64,000 nt of DNA from NCBI GenBank assembly GCA_021613335.1, contig JAJTWR010000329.1, positions 891,001 to 955,000 of the forward strand. Reading direction: 5' to 3'. Origin of the DNA: Whitmania pigra. Lineage: Eukaryota > Annelida > Clitellata > Hirudinida > Haemopidae. Shown here in pieces: positions 39,379 to 52,394 of the stretch. Every line of letters begins with the position of its first letter. The first letter of the stretch is position 1. The translations under genes were made by a program, and so were the position numbers. The notes under the pieces are model-generated. The model saw only the letters and a list, made by a program, of their open reading frames with translations, was not told the DNA's origin and made no database searches.

Positions 39379-42300
39379 TTAAGTTAATTCGAGTCGTTCT
39401 TCGTTATCATCCACAATAGCTTCTGACTCAGCATTTTTCGCCATACCACGATGAGGCTGATTAGGTTTTGTCAGTTTTTCTTTTTCCAGTTTTTTCGATG
39501 CATAATTTCCATTGAGTCCGTGATTTGCCGTTGAAAAGTGTTCTTCTGTGTTGTATATTTCTTCCTAAATTAAATAACAGAACTTTTGATCTTAGCGATG
39601 CTGAAAGTAATAAGTAAAATATGCAACCGCTAACCACAATATTTTCGGTCGCTCTGAACTCAACTGGAACCTCTTCCTGTGTTGTTTGATCTTCGCTGAC
39701 TTCCTGAACATCCCGTGTTTCTACTCGCTGTTTCTTTAATCTGAACACACCACCTTCGTCTAAAAATGTGTCTTTAAATGTTCATTTTAAATCAGTATCA
39801 CTAAGGTAAGCTTGTAAATAAAGATAACAATACATATTTTTAAAAGTTGATAAGAAAATTGTGGTGCACTCGACGGTGACGCACCATCATCATAGTTGAT
39901 CTTTTTCGGTTCGCTACTCTTGTGAGGCTTTGCGTAAAAGTTCCCATTCAATCCTGCTTGTTGAGACCTAATTTAAAAGTGCCAACATTTAATTGTTCAT
40001 GATACTTTACATAAAAATAACTTTGCAATTTGACATATTAATATTTTATTTTATACTTTATCACCTGGTTCTCAACTGCTCAGAGGAATTCATATTTGAT
40101 TTTGATCCACTTTGTGGACTTGAATTTGAAATTCCAAACTTCGGAGGTTTTCTGCCAATATTAACACGTTTTTGTAAAATAAGATTAATTTATTCATCAA
40201 AAATGCCAATAATCATGGTCAGTCAACCTCCAAGTAACGGCTGGGGTTGCTTGTTGTGAATTTGAGTTCCTTGTTGCATGCCTTCAACACGATAATCACG
40301 ATAATCATCAAGATTAAAGAGCTTTTGAAGATAATACTGACTTGTTCAAGGGAACGTAAAATACAGGCTTGACGACTTCACCATAATTGGCCCTCGTGAA
40401 TCCTTTCACTCCGCAACCCACCGCTACGTAACGACCACCTGCCTCCAATTGTTCTGTGCTCCTCAACTCTTCCCCGTCCAACGTGAAGAGGCTGATAGTT
40501 TCAACCGCAAAATCAATCGCAATCATTCAGAAATTTGTGAAATTCAAGAAAACCTTCTGGCGTCTTTTCCTCTGCTTTTCATCTTTTCATTGATTTCGTT
40601 GATGATGGAATTCCAGTTGTCGTTGAATTTCATCGGCACATTAATTCGTACCGGGGCAATTGCAGGTTCTCCATTTGTGTAGACGCTTCGAATAGCAGCG
40701 CAAGTTTAGTAAATTCTCATGTGAGTTGTCCACCATAAAACTAACAAGATGTAAAAAGCTCCTGTCCTCGCCTCCCTTATTCTTCCCGGCATACGCAATT
40801 TGTTCTTGGCTATTTCAGGTACCTTTTAAAATTCGCGTTTTTCTACACTTTATGTAGTGTACGTTATGAGAAATTATTTTTAAATGTGAATAAAAAATAA
40901 TTTAATGAACATCCATCGCAAAATATAATTATATAGTTGAATAGACAGCTTTTTTCCAGAGGGGCAAACCCTCTCACAGCTTTCTTGCTTCTAGTTTAAA
41001 TTCAGGAGAGATCTTTGATCCTTCAAATGACTTTAATGTGAATATAATTAAGTTAAAAAAAAGTAGGACCTGACATACGAGGCCAAATTTAATCAACATC
41101 AACTTAATTATAGGCACCATCGAGGTACCAATTTATCACGACGGAAATTGCTGTAAAGGAAACTTCCTGTGATCCTTCAGGTTAATGATGATTAGTCCCA
41201 CGATTTGCCATAAATTGTGATTCTTTAAGGATTACTTTAATATGTGGCGCCAAACATTTCCAGCCATCTTTCGGCGAATATTGACAAGCCAAACACAAAC
41301 GTTAATTTTTAATGAGTTGCTACGATTAACTCTGATTTGAAATTTGCGGGTCGCTGTAATCCCGACTTTCATAATCAAATAAGCGCATTTATGAACGTCA
41401 GCGTTGCTAGTTTGTAATGCACACCACTGTTGGATGCATAATAACGTTTCAAATCTTTAAAACTATCAGTTTGAACTATTTCAGTTACATACTAAGCTTT
41501 AGACCTACATTCATCTCTTTAACATGCTTATCATGAAATATTATTACGATGTCACATTTACTTACGGTAAGTAGTCGAGTGTAATGTTGATATAAATCAA
41601 ATTGCGCCTATAATTGACAAAAATCATGCTTTACGTACGCTGAACGCATAGTTAATTAAATTCATAAAATTACGTGATAACGATCAGGGCTGTCGGCAGA
41701 ATTTTCAGACCCTTAGCCACAATGGCCCTATTTTCTGTCAATTCAAATTATATTTGTAATAAAAAAAAGGAGGTTTTTTTCCCCCGGTCCTTCTCTCGGC
41801 AGCCCTGATAGCAGTACAACATGTACGTACGAATTCCAACATGTTTCATCTTTAAATCGCATTTGTTGTGGTTTAAATTATTAAATTTCCATGAGTTAAT
41901 TATTAGGTTAATTGCAGATTTTGCTTTCTGTTAATTATTTGGCAAAAAGCCGCGTTTGCGTTCGTCGCTCGACTTGTCGACGCCCATCCAAGCTTATTCT
42001 TTGCCAATGTAATATCTTTGCATTTCATATAAGGCGAACAAAGAGAACTAGTGATATCATTTGAAGCGGAGAAATTATTTCATAGCCTTTAAAGCCTTCA
42101 TTTTGTGACTCATGGGACCGAAGCAAAAAGATTAACTGATACGGAGAGGATTTTGGGGAAAAGCTAAGCCAAGTTTTGATTCTCTCCCTTAAAAATAACT
42201 GAAATGATATCACTTGAAAGATTACCAAACGAATATTTAATCATTTTAGATATTAAATATTCGAAACAATACAATCTCAGGTACTTCTGGTGTCTTGCGC

Positions 42301-42817
42301 GCCATAGTAAACTTCAAAGGCTTCTTTTCTTTCAGGTCAGAATATCTAAACAAAAAAAATAAATAAATGAAAGGCAGTTAATTGAAGCCTTCAGCTTACG
42401 CAGAGTAGCGAAATCTTCAAACGAATGAAAATATCTTTTTTATGTGAACTATATTTTATATTAATTATATTTTTTATACAATGCTTTAATGCATTCCTTG
42501 CACTGTGGCAGCAGTAAAATTGAGCACGAATAAACTGCTTTAACAAACCTGAGTTTCTTAAAAGCTCCAGAGCTAACAGCAACATAATCCAACTTATCGG
42601 AGAGTTCCTGAAAGCTTCTAATTTCTGTTCCATTGACAGGAGTGTGGAGACTTCTAACAGCAACTCTGCTGCCAAGTTGTCGGGTGACCTCAGCCAAGAG
42701 AGAATCCCACGACTTCACGTTTTTTTGACTGATTATAACTTGCCTCCCGCCGAACGATTCATCTCCGTTTTTGAAAATCCTTAAGCGTTTAGATGTTCTT
42801 GAAGTTTCTGGTTGCAT
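39379..42817 (-). CDS. DCDC2: DCDC2 (doublecortin domain-containing protein 2)
   Basis: Microtubule-binding protein linked to cilia. Exons in order: 42817-42549, 42345-42285, about 40685-40554, 40491-40338, 40 kb linker exon ending at 40228, 40151-40065, 39967-39885, 39759-39635, 39564-39379. The first doublecortin domain is in exons 1-2 (KRLRIFKNGDESFGGRQVI, WDSLLAEVTRQLGSRVAV, LDYVAVSSGAFKKL). The second is in exons 3-4 (VYTNGEPAIAPVRINVP, WNSIINEINEKM, LFTLDGEELRSTEQL, GGRYVAVGCG). The C-terminal tail is low in complexity. It carries the DCDC2-type EDQTTQEEVPVEFRATENIV after GVFRLKKQ, and a repeated GLNGNF/GLNGNY motif. Phases fit except at the exon 2-3 and 40.3-40.15 kb junctions, where an exon may be missing or a border misplaced. 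The intron from 42285 to about 40685 contains a MITE. Confidence 0.88.
41685..41807. mobile_element. 123-bp MITE in a DCDC2 intron
   Basis: It starts cagggctgtcggcagaa and ends ttctctcggcagccctg, a near-perfect terminal inverted repeat with CAGGG ends like hAT elements. The flanks ataacgat and atagcagt could be a worn 8-bp target duplication (5 of 8 match). No coding capacity. The interior resembles the cagaaattttgagtccctag-type repeats at 23.9 and 10.95 kb. Confidence 0.75.
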
Positions 42818-45000
42818 ATTCTCGTAAACTAAATTTTTATTGTTCTAACGGCTTGTAGCGAACACTGGTGAAAATGTAATTACACACAGTAACAGAATGT
42901 AGAGGTTAATATAGATGACACCAGCAATTCTTTCAGGACTTCGGTATATACTCGTGTGGAGCAGGAGCTGGCCAGAAGATGATGAAATATTCATGGCATA
43001 GCAATGAGTTATTGCCCTCCTATCGACTTAATGAAAATGACCTCGTGTCGATGACAAATAAATCGTCGCACTGAAGACTTGTCGTCTTTAATAACCAATA
43101 ATTCTCTGATGGAAGTTAAGTGTTTCCAAAATAAGCAACAGAAATAATTGATAAGCTGCTTTCCTCTCCAGACAGTTTTGCGTATTTATAAAGGCACGAG
43201 ACGATTCCCTAAACTATTACAAGAACTATGTATTGTATTTCATGAGAATTAATTGCTGCTGCTAGATTAATGTCATATTAAAATTTGTTTTAATATAAAA
43301 AAAACCCAGCAAAACTACTGAAAGACTTTACATTAAGAATGGTGCTTAAATATCAAGTATCAAGCCACGGATTTCTTTGCCTCTTGAAATAGTCTGTCTT
43401 AAGCTTTAAATCCTGAATATCTGTTCTTGACCTTAATAAATTTAAAAACAGCTTAGGGTTAAATTAAGTTAAATTCCCGTTTTCATTGACATTGCGTTGG
43501 CTCTTGGAAATGAATAAACATATGAGCAAAATTATGAAAATTATATAAAAGGTATAATTATTTGTTACTCGACAGTAATAATTTCATTTTCAAGCAATAT
43601 TTCCAATAGACGAGTTAAATTAAATACTAACAACGAACATAACACTAGAATCTATAGATTCAAAGATATTAATATTTCCAAATGCTAGAGTGCTTTCTCA
43701 TAACAAACTCAAAGATACAACTGCATTTTAAAATGAGAAAGCTTAACTCAATAAGCTCTGCTGATTAAAACGTTAAACCATATGAATATGCTCTACACCC
43801 TCAGTCCCGGATATAGGAATGGCCTGATGTGATATTGAGGCTCCCACCAGCCTCGAAAAATCTTTTTTATTTGTTTGTCGGCACTTCTGAGAAGAAGACA
43901 AAAATGGGGGGGCTTCCAATTATAAAATTCCCTTTTTGTTTGTGGGGGCCACCACCAACCTGGGCTTCAGCCTCAACCATGGATGTCTGCGTCAGCAAGT
44001 CTAACCAGCAGAATCCCCTAACCAATGTAACCAGCTACCTTCACAAGGTAGTTCAACAATGGATGTACACCAACAAAAAAAGAAGAAAGATGTGAGTTAA
44101 ACTTGTTGAGTGGTATTAGCTACACCGGAGCGTAATCACAACGATTCTGTGAATGGCATATTTAAACTGCACTTACATCACTACCAAGTTTTAGTTGACA
44201 TTTCAGTCCTTTAAAAATATATTTGCACTGGTTACCCTTGAAGCATTATTAAAATAAGGTATGTCGTCACTGATTTTCCTGGTTAAAACTGCCAAAGACT
44301 CTCAGACCGAAAATAAAGCTAACATAACTTGACCTAGAATTTCTTTCTTTTCTCACAGGTGGCAACGACAATTTAGTAATATGTATCACCATATCAAAGA
44401 CTTGTCAACTCTATTAAATAATAATTGTTGGAAGTCAAATATTTCCAAAACAAGCAACAGATATAAATGATAAGCTGTTTTCTCTCTCCCAGCAATTTAT
44501 CACATATGTCAAGCGACTATTGAATAATTATGTGGTGGAACACAAGAAAAAAAACTAAAAAAAATAAATGTGGCTTGCAACTAACTCAAGTTACAATTAT
44601 AGCCACGCCCTAGTGGTTTTAGAACAAAATATGGGCTACTTTCACCACTGTCCAAGCATTATGACTGTATGCAGCTTGTAACTGAAAATCTTGCATGACG
44701 ATCCTCCCTTTAATTGAAAATAAAACAGTAAAGAAAATGGATCGATCATAAAGGTCACACAGCAAATGTGGCACCCACGAGTAAGATGAAAGACACCTAA
44801 GAGTCGAAAGAAATTAAAAAAATTATAACCTCAAAAAGTCATGGTTTTCAAAAAGTTGGGAAATTCCAATTAACTTGACATAGAAAGACAGGTGGCAATC
44901 AAAATAAAAAATATCTGGAAGGAATATTGCGATACAAAATAAATAACGTTTGAGCAGGCACATTAAACATCTTTTTAAGGCACCAAGGATGCAAAACATC
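42818..45000. other. Spacer between DCDC2 and EDEM1 with diverged repeat copies
   Basis: Two same-strand segments, about 43118-43185 and 44428-44495, share long diverged similarity (ggaagt...tttccaaaa...aagcaacag, then gataagctg...ttc). Another repeat-like stretch at 43805-43990 has g-runs and ggctcccaccagcctcg. It also holds the DCDC2 promoter and the EDEM1 3' UTR. No gene seen. Confidence 0.5.
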
Positions 45001-48000
45001 TCAGACTCCAACGATTTGTTGCACCTGTTGGAGATACTGGAACCTGATTGGAAGCAGAAACCTTGATTCCTCTGGTTGTCGTAAACACTGCAAGTAACAT
45101 TAAATGAATTTTTAAACTTCATGTGGAAGGAAATGTGGACGAACATTGTCTCTGTGTGTGACATTGGAATGTTTTCTCGATTCTGCACCAAATTTACTGT
45201 TTTGTACGATCGACGTCTCGAAAGTCTTTTTCCTAAAATCGTGAAGAAGTGGGAAGACGTGACCCTCGGTTGAGAAAATGTATTTGTCTGAGTTCTGGTT
45301 GAAGTGATTGCTTTCATCAAAGAGCTGGAACAAGCATTTAGCAATGTATTAAATAAGTATTAGTATTAGTATTTGAAAGATCAAAGGAGCTTCAAACCAA
45401 GTAAAGATATTTGCAGGTTTCACTCAAAAAGAAACTCTCCATCCTGTCTTCGAGCTCCTTCGTTCTGACATCGTGCCTCGTCGCGTATCCGCACCTAACG
45501 AAAAGTGTGTACGAATCAAGAAACTTCCAAATCGAAACACCTGCACACTCACTTCACTTTGCAGTGTGTCGTCAAAGTCTGCAGGATGTGATGTCCGACA
45601 TGCAGATAGAACGGGTTCTTTGTGGCCCTATAAAGGTAATAGGTGGATTCTACAAATTCTGGCCTCAGAGGATAAAATGATACTTCGGGGGCATGCAAGA
45701 GCCAGTTGTATCTCTCTGGCAGAGATCCGAATTTCTGCCACACTGCATAATAGAAGGCATGAGAACATATCGCTTCTTCAACATCACCAGCAAGAACCTG
45801 ATGAAATGATTGAGTGGAAATGAAATGAGTATTAAATAATTTAATTTAAAAACAATCTTTAAACCTGGACTGCACTCCATGCCGCTTGAAGAGAATCAAC
45901 CCAGTTGTTGATGACTTTGCCGTCCACCATGTTCACGTTCACGTAGATAGGAGGAAATCCAGATCCGTAGTTGCAGTCTTTCCTCCTTGGAAACATAAAC
46001 AATAAAACATTATTAATAAATAATAACATTTAATGCCGTTCTTGTTGCCATCCCTGATAGATTCCTCATAGCATTATTCAGTACTTCGTTTTATATCGGC
46101 TAATAACAAAATCTTGCATTTAAAGTGAGTTCCAATTTGCAAAAATTAAAAATTTTTAATCGCAGGACAAAGACTTTAATTCCATCTAATTGTCCATTAG
46201 AAAATGGGTGACCCATCATAACAGCCCGGTGACAAAATAGCCCCATCAAAACAGCCCCGTCAATACAACCCGGTGACAAAATAGCCCAGGACGAACACCC
46301 CATCAAAACAGCCCCATCAATGTATTTAAAAAAATTTTGTAAATTGAATGCATTAACTGATAACTGGTTCCAAATTTAATTTAAAATTAGTGGTTTGAAG
46401 ATTTATCTTCTAAAATTTTATTAAGATTCCGGCTACTTCCTCACTTTACATGGACTTTTCAAGTTGGTATTTAACATAAATTATCCTCACCTTGTCATCA
46501 CATCATGTGGACATGTGACAAATCAACAAAGAACCAATTCTACCGCTATTTTGACGGGGCTGTTTTGTCGGGGCTATTTTGTCTTGGGCTATTTTGTCGC
46601 CAGGCTGTTATTACGGGGTGCCTAGAAAATGATTACCAAAAGCATTGCAAAGTGATATTTAAGAGGGAGCATTCATCTCACCATGTTCAAAAGGCAAACA
46701 AACTCCCAAATATCTCACCCTCTCCTCATGTACAACTTGATTGCATCATAAGCATCCCTGAATTTATCCAGGTCGTCCTCTTCGCCGAAAGTTATGAAGG
46801 ACTGCAAGAAATGCAAGGTTTAAACCGAGACGCAAACATCGTCTCGTCCTGATGCTCACCTTAAACAGGTACTCATAAAATGAATCCAGACCTGCTCCGA
46901 GGCCACTCATCGTTCCCACCCATTCGCCTGTCTGAATGTTTATCACGTTACCTGCACGATTTAACAGCTGTTAAAGCAGTTAGAGGCAAGGTTGGTTTTT
47001 ATATTCAGGTACATGAGTATTAGGTAAAAATAATTGTAAGCAAATGAAGAAAATCATCATTCATTTCTAATTACGAAGTTTAAACAGAAATTTCAAAATT
47101 AAATTTTTCGGAAAATCATTAAAAATTTCAATGCACTTTTTTTAATGTGAATAAAAAATTAGAAAATAACGAATGAATTTTATTTAAATTCACCAAAAAG
47201 TCCCGTGTCCTTGTTGCGAAATGACCATAGCTTCTCGACTGCAAGTTTGGCAACTCGGTCGTAAATGGGATCGTTCAACAGTCGACTCAAAATTCCAAAC
47301 TCGAGCCTCAGGGTACCAGCTCCGGCTGTGCATGTCTCGTTCACCGAATTGCGAGGCACACCTGTTTGCAAGTTCACCTGTATGCAAAATGTTATCTTTC
47401 TATGAAGTTATTAATTTGCAAACATATGCAAAGACACTCTAGTAATGACAAGGACATTAGAAATAATGACTTAAAGTTCAAACAAGCAGAGCATGAGAAA
47501 TTGCTTGTTTAAAAAAAATCAATGTTCAAGTTGATTAAACGATTGGTAATTGAAAAGCGCCAACAAACACGAGAATTACCCTGGGATGAGGTATGCCGGT
47601 GTTGGTGTAGTCGAACGCGGACAGGAGTCGAACTCCGAGGTCGTGAGCCAAATGGAGCAACTTGTTGTCGTAGGAACCGTTCATCGTGAGGTCACCGAAA
47701 GGTTGGCTCGGATCTGTTATTAATAAGTGGGCCGACAGAAGAGCACCCAGGACCCTTTAAAGGAAAATAAATATGTATGAGCAGATATTAAAAGAATATA
47801 AATATGCATGACTAGAAAATGAGAAATAGTTTACCATCATCATACCTGATGTTTGCTTCAAAGAGTTGAACTGTGACTGGTTTATCAAAGGAAACTTGAT
47901 CTTCAACGAGTTTCACGGCCCTTTGAAATTCGGAAACATTTCCAAACACCTAAATGAGCAAGACACTGTTCAACAAACTTATCAATGTGTTTTTACTATC

Positions 48001-48833
48001 AATTGTATTCAAATTTAATAAAATAATGAATTAATTCTTAAGCTTTTAAATTGACAAATAATCAATATGGGGACTGTATGATAATAAGAAAATCAATTGA
48101 CATCATAATAAATGCAGAACACCTACCAAAAGGGTGTCGAGGCTGTCAACCAGAGTCAAAGAATAATCTCCAAGGACATCATTAATGTTTATGTTTGACC
48201 TTTCACAAATGTTAATGTTTATGTTAGAAATGTCACAAATTTGATTGTTGTCATTTAATTATAAATGGTTAATCTATCGCATAGCCAAATACATTAAAAA
48301 TTTCAGAATATGTGTTGCCAATATTTTATTTCTTTAAAGGTTTGCAACCATAACAATCTGGAGCTCTCAAAATTTTAAAGCATCATCATTAGTATTACTA
48401 CTTATTGTAATAAATTGGACTTTTTATCATATTTAATTAAGTAACTGCTCAACAGACAACATAAGATTATTCCATAATAGATTATGTTTTTTTAATTTAA
48501 GTAACAAAACTGACTTTATGAATTTATATAAATATTTACAAGTAAAAATTGTGAACCAATGCTTTAATCTAACGGATCGTCGAAATCAGGCCCTCGCCCT
48601 CGGCAATGAATTGGATCTAGTTCGTCTTTCGGAAAGGCATATTTCATGTAGTTGTCGTAACCAAAATAGAACATTTGTTTGCTCTCCTCAGCTGCTTTTC
48701 GACGTTTAGAGGCAGAAAAAGATCCGAACATGCCTTCATCTTGGTCAAAATATAAAAATGTTCGATCTCGGAGATCATTAGAAGTTGAATCATAAACGTT
48801 TACTAATATAATACATAAGACAAAGAATCTCAT
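45001..48833 (-). CDS. EDEM1: EDEM1 (ER degradation-enhancing alpha-mannosidase-like protein), 12 exons, complete
   Basis: GH47-family ER protein that trims mannose and directs misfolded glycoproteins to ERAD. Exons in order: 48833-48574, 48199-48127, 47949-47846, 47754-47580, 47377-47194, 46951-46860, 46801-46719, 45985-45865, 45797-45553, 45494-45398, 45324-45118, 45087-45001; 1728 nt, 575 aa, all phases consistent. The N-terminus [14 protein letters not shown] is a signal peptide or anchor. Then come [143 protein letters not shown] and IFSTEGH. The C-terminal block [16 protein letters not shown] matches EDEM1 and not EDEM2 or EDEM3. Human EDEM1 (657 aa) has a longer N-terminus. Intron 7 contains a TIR element. 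Confidence 0.96.
46205..46623. mobile_element. TIR element (about 420 bp) in EDEM1 intron 7, built of short acagcccc/caaaatagccc units
   Basis: The left arm (46205-46320) and right arm (46548-46623) are inverted copies. Each arm is itself a patchwork of the short units acagccccgtc and gacaaaatagcccc repeated several times. The 220-bp middle is AT-rich without an ORF. This looks like a MITE with internally repeated terminal arms. Both outer sides carry tagaaaatg, in opposite orientation to what a simple target duplication would need, so the exact ends are uncertain. Confidence 0.8.
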
Positions 48834-49553
48834 ATCGGCCCAAATGAAAAGGTTGAACGATAATAAGAATATTTACTGATGAGAGCAAAGCAGATGATTT
48901 TATTTATGAACAGATGTCCACATCACCAGTCCATAAATAGCCCTTCATATTATGAGATTGAATCCGAAACTTTTAATAAACTTTTTTAAGTTGAATGCAA
49001 ACAATATTTATTTAAATGCTTGATGTTTTTTATTTTCTTCATTTTATCTTTATTCGTGGAATGCCCTTAAATGAACAAAGGATAAATTGATGATGTCTAA
49101 TTGATCCTAGTGTATCTAGTATCTTAGTATCCTTTTTAAAGAAAGTTAATAAAACCTATGATTTTATAATCTTAAGTACTTGGATCTAACACAGTGTTTT
49201 CAAGCATTTTTTGGCAGTGTCCCACTAAATCATTTTCATAAAATTCAATACTTCTCATCAAAATCATGTAAAAAGTCAATCATTTTAATAATTTAAACTC
49301 TACAGTAACACAATGGCACAGTAAGCTCGTTTAAAACAGCAAAAAGTCACTGTTGGGGTCCTTGAGGTTGATGCGAGCAGAAAAGAGATTTTATATTAGG
49401 CATCAATTCAGTTTAAATCTCAAGTCCCTTCGTTGATTTACGTACTGCAGCATCAGTCATCTCACATTTTTAAGCCAATAAAATATATAAAAACAAATTT
49501 ATAAATGCAATAATCTATATGGTGGACAAATATTTTTACTTTTGTACCAGAGG
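48834..49553. other. Upstream region of EDEM1
   Basis: Contains the EDEM1 promoter and 5' UTR. AT-rich, with no unfolded-protein-response element (CCAAT-N9-CCACG) that I could find, and no other gene. Confidence 0.4.
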
Positions 49554-49787
49554 GAGCTAAGGGCTGATTTAGAGGGGGACCTTTCCCGTCTTTTGGAAAA
49601 TATTAGAAAAAAATTAAATCTATTACAAAATTAAAAATGGCATTAACTTAAAATTTTAAGAAATGTATTTTAATAATTTACCATTTTCCACGAAAATGTT
49701 GGTAGCTGTGCCCCCTGAATCCGCCCACCGTTTCCAGTGTGTGGCCTTTCGCCAAAGTTTTCTAGATCCGCCCTGCCAGAAGATTTA
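49554..49787 (-). repeat. Dispersed repeat family A, copy 3 (reverse)
   Basis: Read on the minus strand it begins ggcggatctagaaaactttg, continues with acactggaaacgg and gggcggattcagggggcaca, and has the block accaacattttcgtggaaaa before the AT tail. The other end (ctgatttagaggggg) is an inverted match to the start. Same family as 10.6, 20.6 and 50.2 kb. Confidence 0.75.
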
Positions 49788-50207
49788 CTTGTTTCTTAAA
49801 CCAGATTTTTAAAAAGTATCGGCTAAAAATTCACAAACGCTTTAACATTTAGCTTGTCGCTTAAAAATCACTAAGAACATCAAATAGTTCTGAGCATAAT
49901 TATAAATAATATTGTTGTTCTTACAGATAGACATCGCCGCTAAATTAAAGATTTTCAAATTCCTCCCCTATGGGGCCAGTGACGCATAATTCATAGGGCT
50001 GACTAAGCCGAAGCCTAGGGGCCTCCAACTCATTGTGAGCGTATTAATAATTATAGTTCCGCGATTTACTCTGAAAAGATCAATCATTGGGCATTAATGT
50101 AGAATAATAGTCTGTGATTTAAAATTGAACAATATTTGAACTAATTTGTTGAAAAACTAAAGAGAAATATTTAATTATCTAGATATACATGAGGACCTAT
50201 ATAGGTT
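49788..50207. other. Spacer with a possible repeat fragment
   Basis: At 49975-50035 a stretch (ggggccagtgacgcataatt, then cctaggggcctcc) resembles parts of the 23.9-kb and 10.95-kb repeats. Otherwise AT-rich with no gene. Confidence 0.35.
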
Positions 50208-50350
50208 CAGCGGTGGATCTATAATATTTTGGCATGAGAGGGTTCACACACACTGGAACCAGTGACCAGATTAAAGGGAGGGTTGATGCTAATAAAATTT
50301 TCGTCCAAAGTAGTAAATTGTTGAACTAACGTAACTAACTTAACAGCCGT
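50208..50350 (+). repeat. Dispersed repeat family A, copy 4 (truncated)
   Basis: Starts cagcggtggatctataatat, then cactggaaccagtgaccaga and the block ataaaattttcgtccaaag; the AT tail and right end are lost or too diverged to place. Confidence 0.65.
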
Positions 50351-52394
50351 CATATATATTTAACTTTACAGTAGCGGTATTTTGGGACTGCTTTGCTTCA
50401 TGCAAAAATGTTAAAATTAAATCTTATCTGATGAGATGATATTATTTAGTTTGTTATTCAATTAATTACTTTATTTTAATAAATTATGGCAAAAGAACGT
50501 TTATCTTTGTAAAAAAAAAATTTAATAATAAGTTTTGAGGCCAGACATATGTTCTCTGAGAATCACTAACTATTCTATTTGCTTACGTGTTATTGTTGGT
50601 CATGTAAGTGGTTCAAAGCCCTGACAGGCAGTACGCATCTCCGAAGCCTTTCTCATCTTAAAGATATATCCCACGAGAGATAATAAAACACTGGCTCTTA
50701 CCAAACAGATTTTAACTAATTAAATCACTTTGATCATCTCAATCGTTTTAATTAAATCTCTTCATTTGTAAGCGTGCGGTGACATCTAAATTATTATATA
50801 TTATATTATATTATAATTCAGTTGTTAATTTAGGCTTTGCTCAACCTATTCGTATTTGAATTTTTAAAATAAAGTCAAATAATGTTACTAAAATTTATTA
50901 TAATTAATTAATTATTTGTAACTTTTTCAACCCGAATTTTTATTAACATCATCTGTAGTATTTTTCACCTAGACAAAATCGTAGAATAAAAATTCTATAC
51001 GTTAACGATAATCCCCATGTCGCCCCCAAATGGCAAAATTGTTTAATAACTGAAAGCTTCACTTTACCTTTTTCATCAGATTTGCTTTTATTTTACAATA
51101 CAATAAAACATACAAAGATAGAATTTGTTGCAAGTGACATGTGGTAGACTTTTTTTGACGATGGAATAAAAGCTGGGCATCAGATTTTGATAAATAATTC
51201 TAAAAACGTTCATGACCTGGTTCATGGTTTCTGAAAATTTATTTTTAATTAAACCACCAGAAAATTATCATGAAATGCTTAAAATAATATTATTTGAAGC
51301 TTCTTAATTTAATGTTGTAATTGTCCATCTATAATAAATTATCAAGCAGTGTTAAACATGTTCAGTGCTCTCACTTCAGTGACAAGATTGAATGAAGAAC
51401 TTAACCACGCCTTTTTTTTGAGAGAACGCCCATTCGAAAGTTTCTTCATGCAAAACATTCACGCTTTAGTGTCTAAAAAGCATTCGATTAAATTTTAAAT
51501 AATTGTTCCCCAATCTAAAATATTTAATTGTCAACATTGTTAAAAATTGAGTGAATGCATCCGAAATAACTTTTGTTTGGGACGGCTGACTTTCTCGGTG
51601 ACTATTGTGAATAATTGAAGAGTTAAAATGAAAAACTGCTCTTGAAATGTTAGAACGGTGGCACAAATTCTGACATCCGCCACATGATTCGTCAGCCACG
51701 TTGACGCCTCGTGGATTTGTGGGCGGTTCTTAGGATGACACTCACGAGGAAGGTGGCAGTTGTCAAGAATATTTAAGATGGATCCTCTCGTCCTGCCAGT
51801 TCGTTGCAGTGAATTGAAATCAAAGTCTCAAGGTTTGTCATGTGCTTATTTTTATTATAATTCATTTCATATTATCAAAGTCCACAATCAATCCTAAAGA
51901 ATTACATTACGTAACCTATTGCATTAAACTATTGCCACATAAAATACTTTGTATAATGTTTACGTAGAAAATAATGAATCGAACATATACGTTTTATATC
52001 GTTGTATATATATGTATGTATGTAGAGTAATAATTAAAGGATATTTGAAATTTTAAAATCAAAATCTTCCGCAACCGGTGTCAAGAATAATAACGCGCAC
52101 GTTTCTGGCTGCCAACATCCAACAGGCACACATAACTAGGAGGAAAGCCCGCAAACTCAGCCGTACAGCGGGAGACACAGACGAGGAGACAAGCTTCACG
52201 ACCATCGTGATGTCTCGTTGATCTGGGAAGGAGAAGAACATAAACGATTTTTATCAGCATCAGTTGTGCTCCATTTGCCTCAAGTCGTTCGAGCGATGGA
52301 AGATAGGAGAGTTGATCGATGCTTGGCGCCCGTTGCACTGTCGTCTGGCAAAATTGTCGGTTAAATTAATAAGAATAACAATCATTAGAAAGAA
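50351..52394. other. Spacer and likely 5' region of the NHLH gene
   Basis: No coding exon recognised upstream. At 51767-51840 a TATA-like aatatttaag is followed by a short GC-richer stretch ending caag|gtttgt, a possible non-coding first exon and donor. An acceptor near 52262 (tttttatcagcatcag) could join it to the coding exon. This is a guess. Confidence 0.35.
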
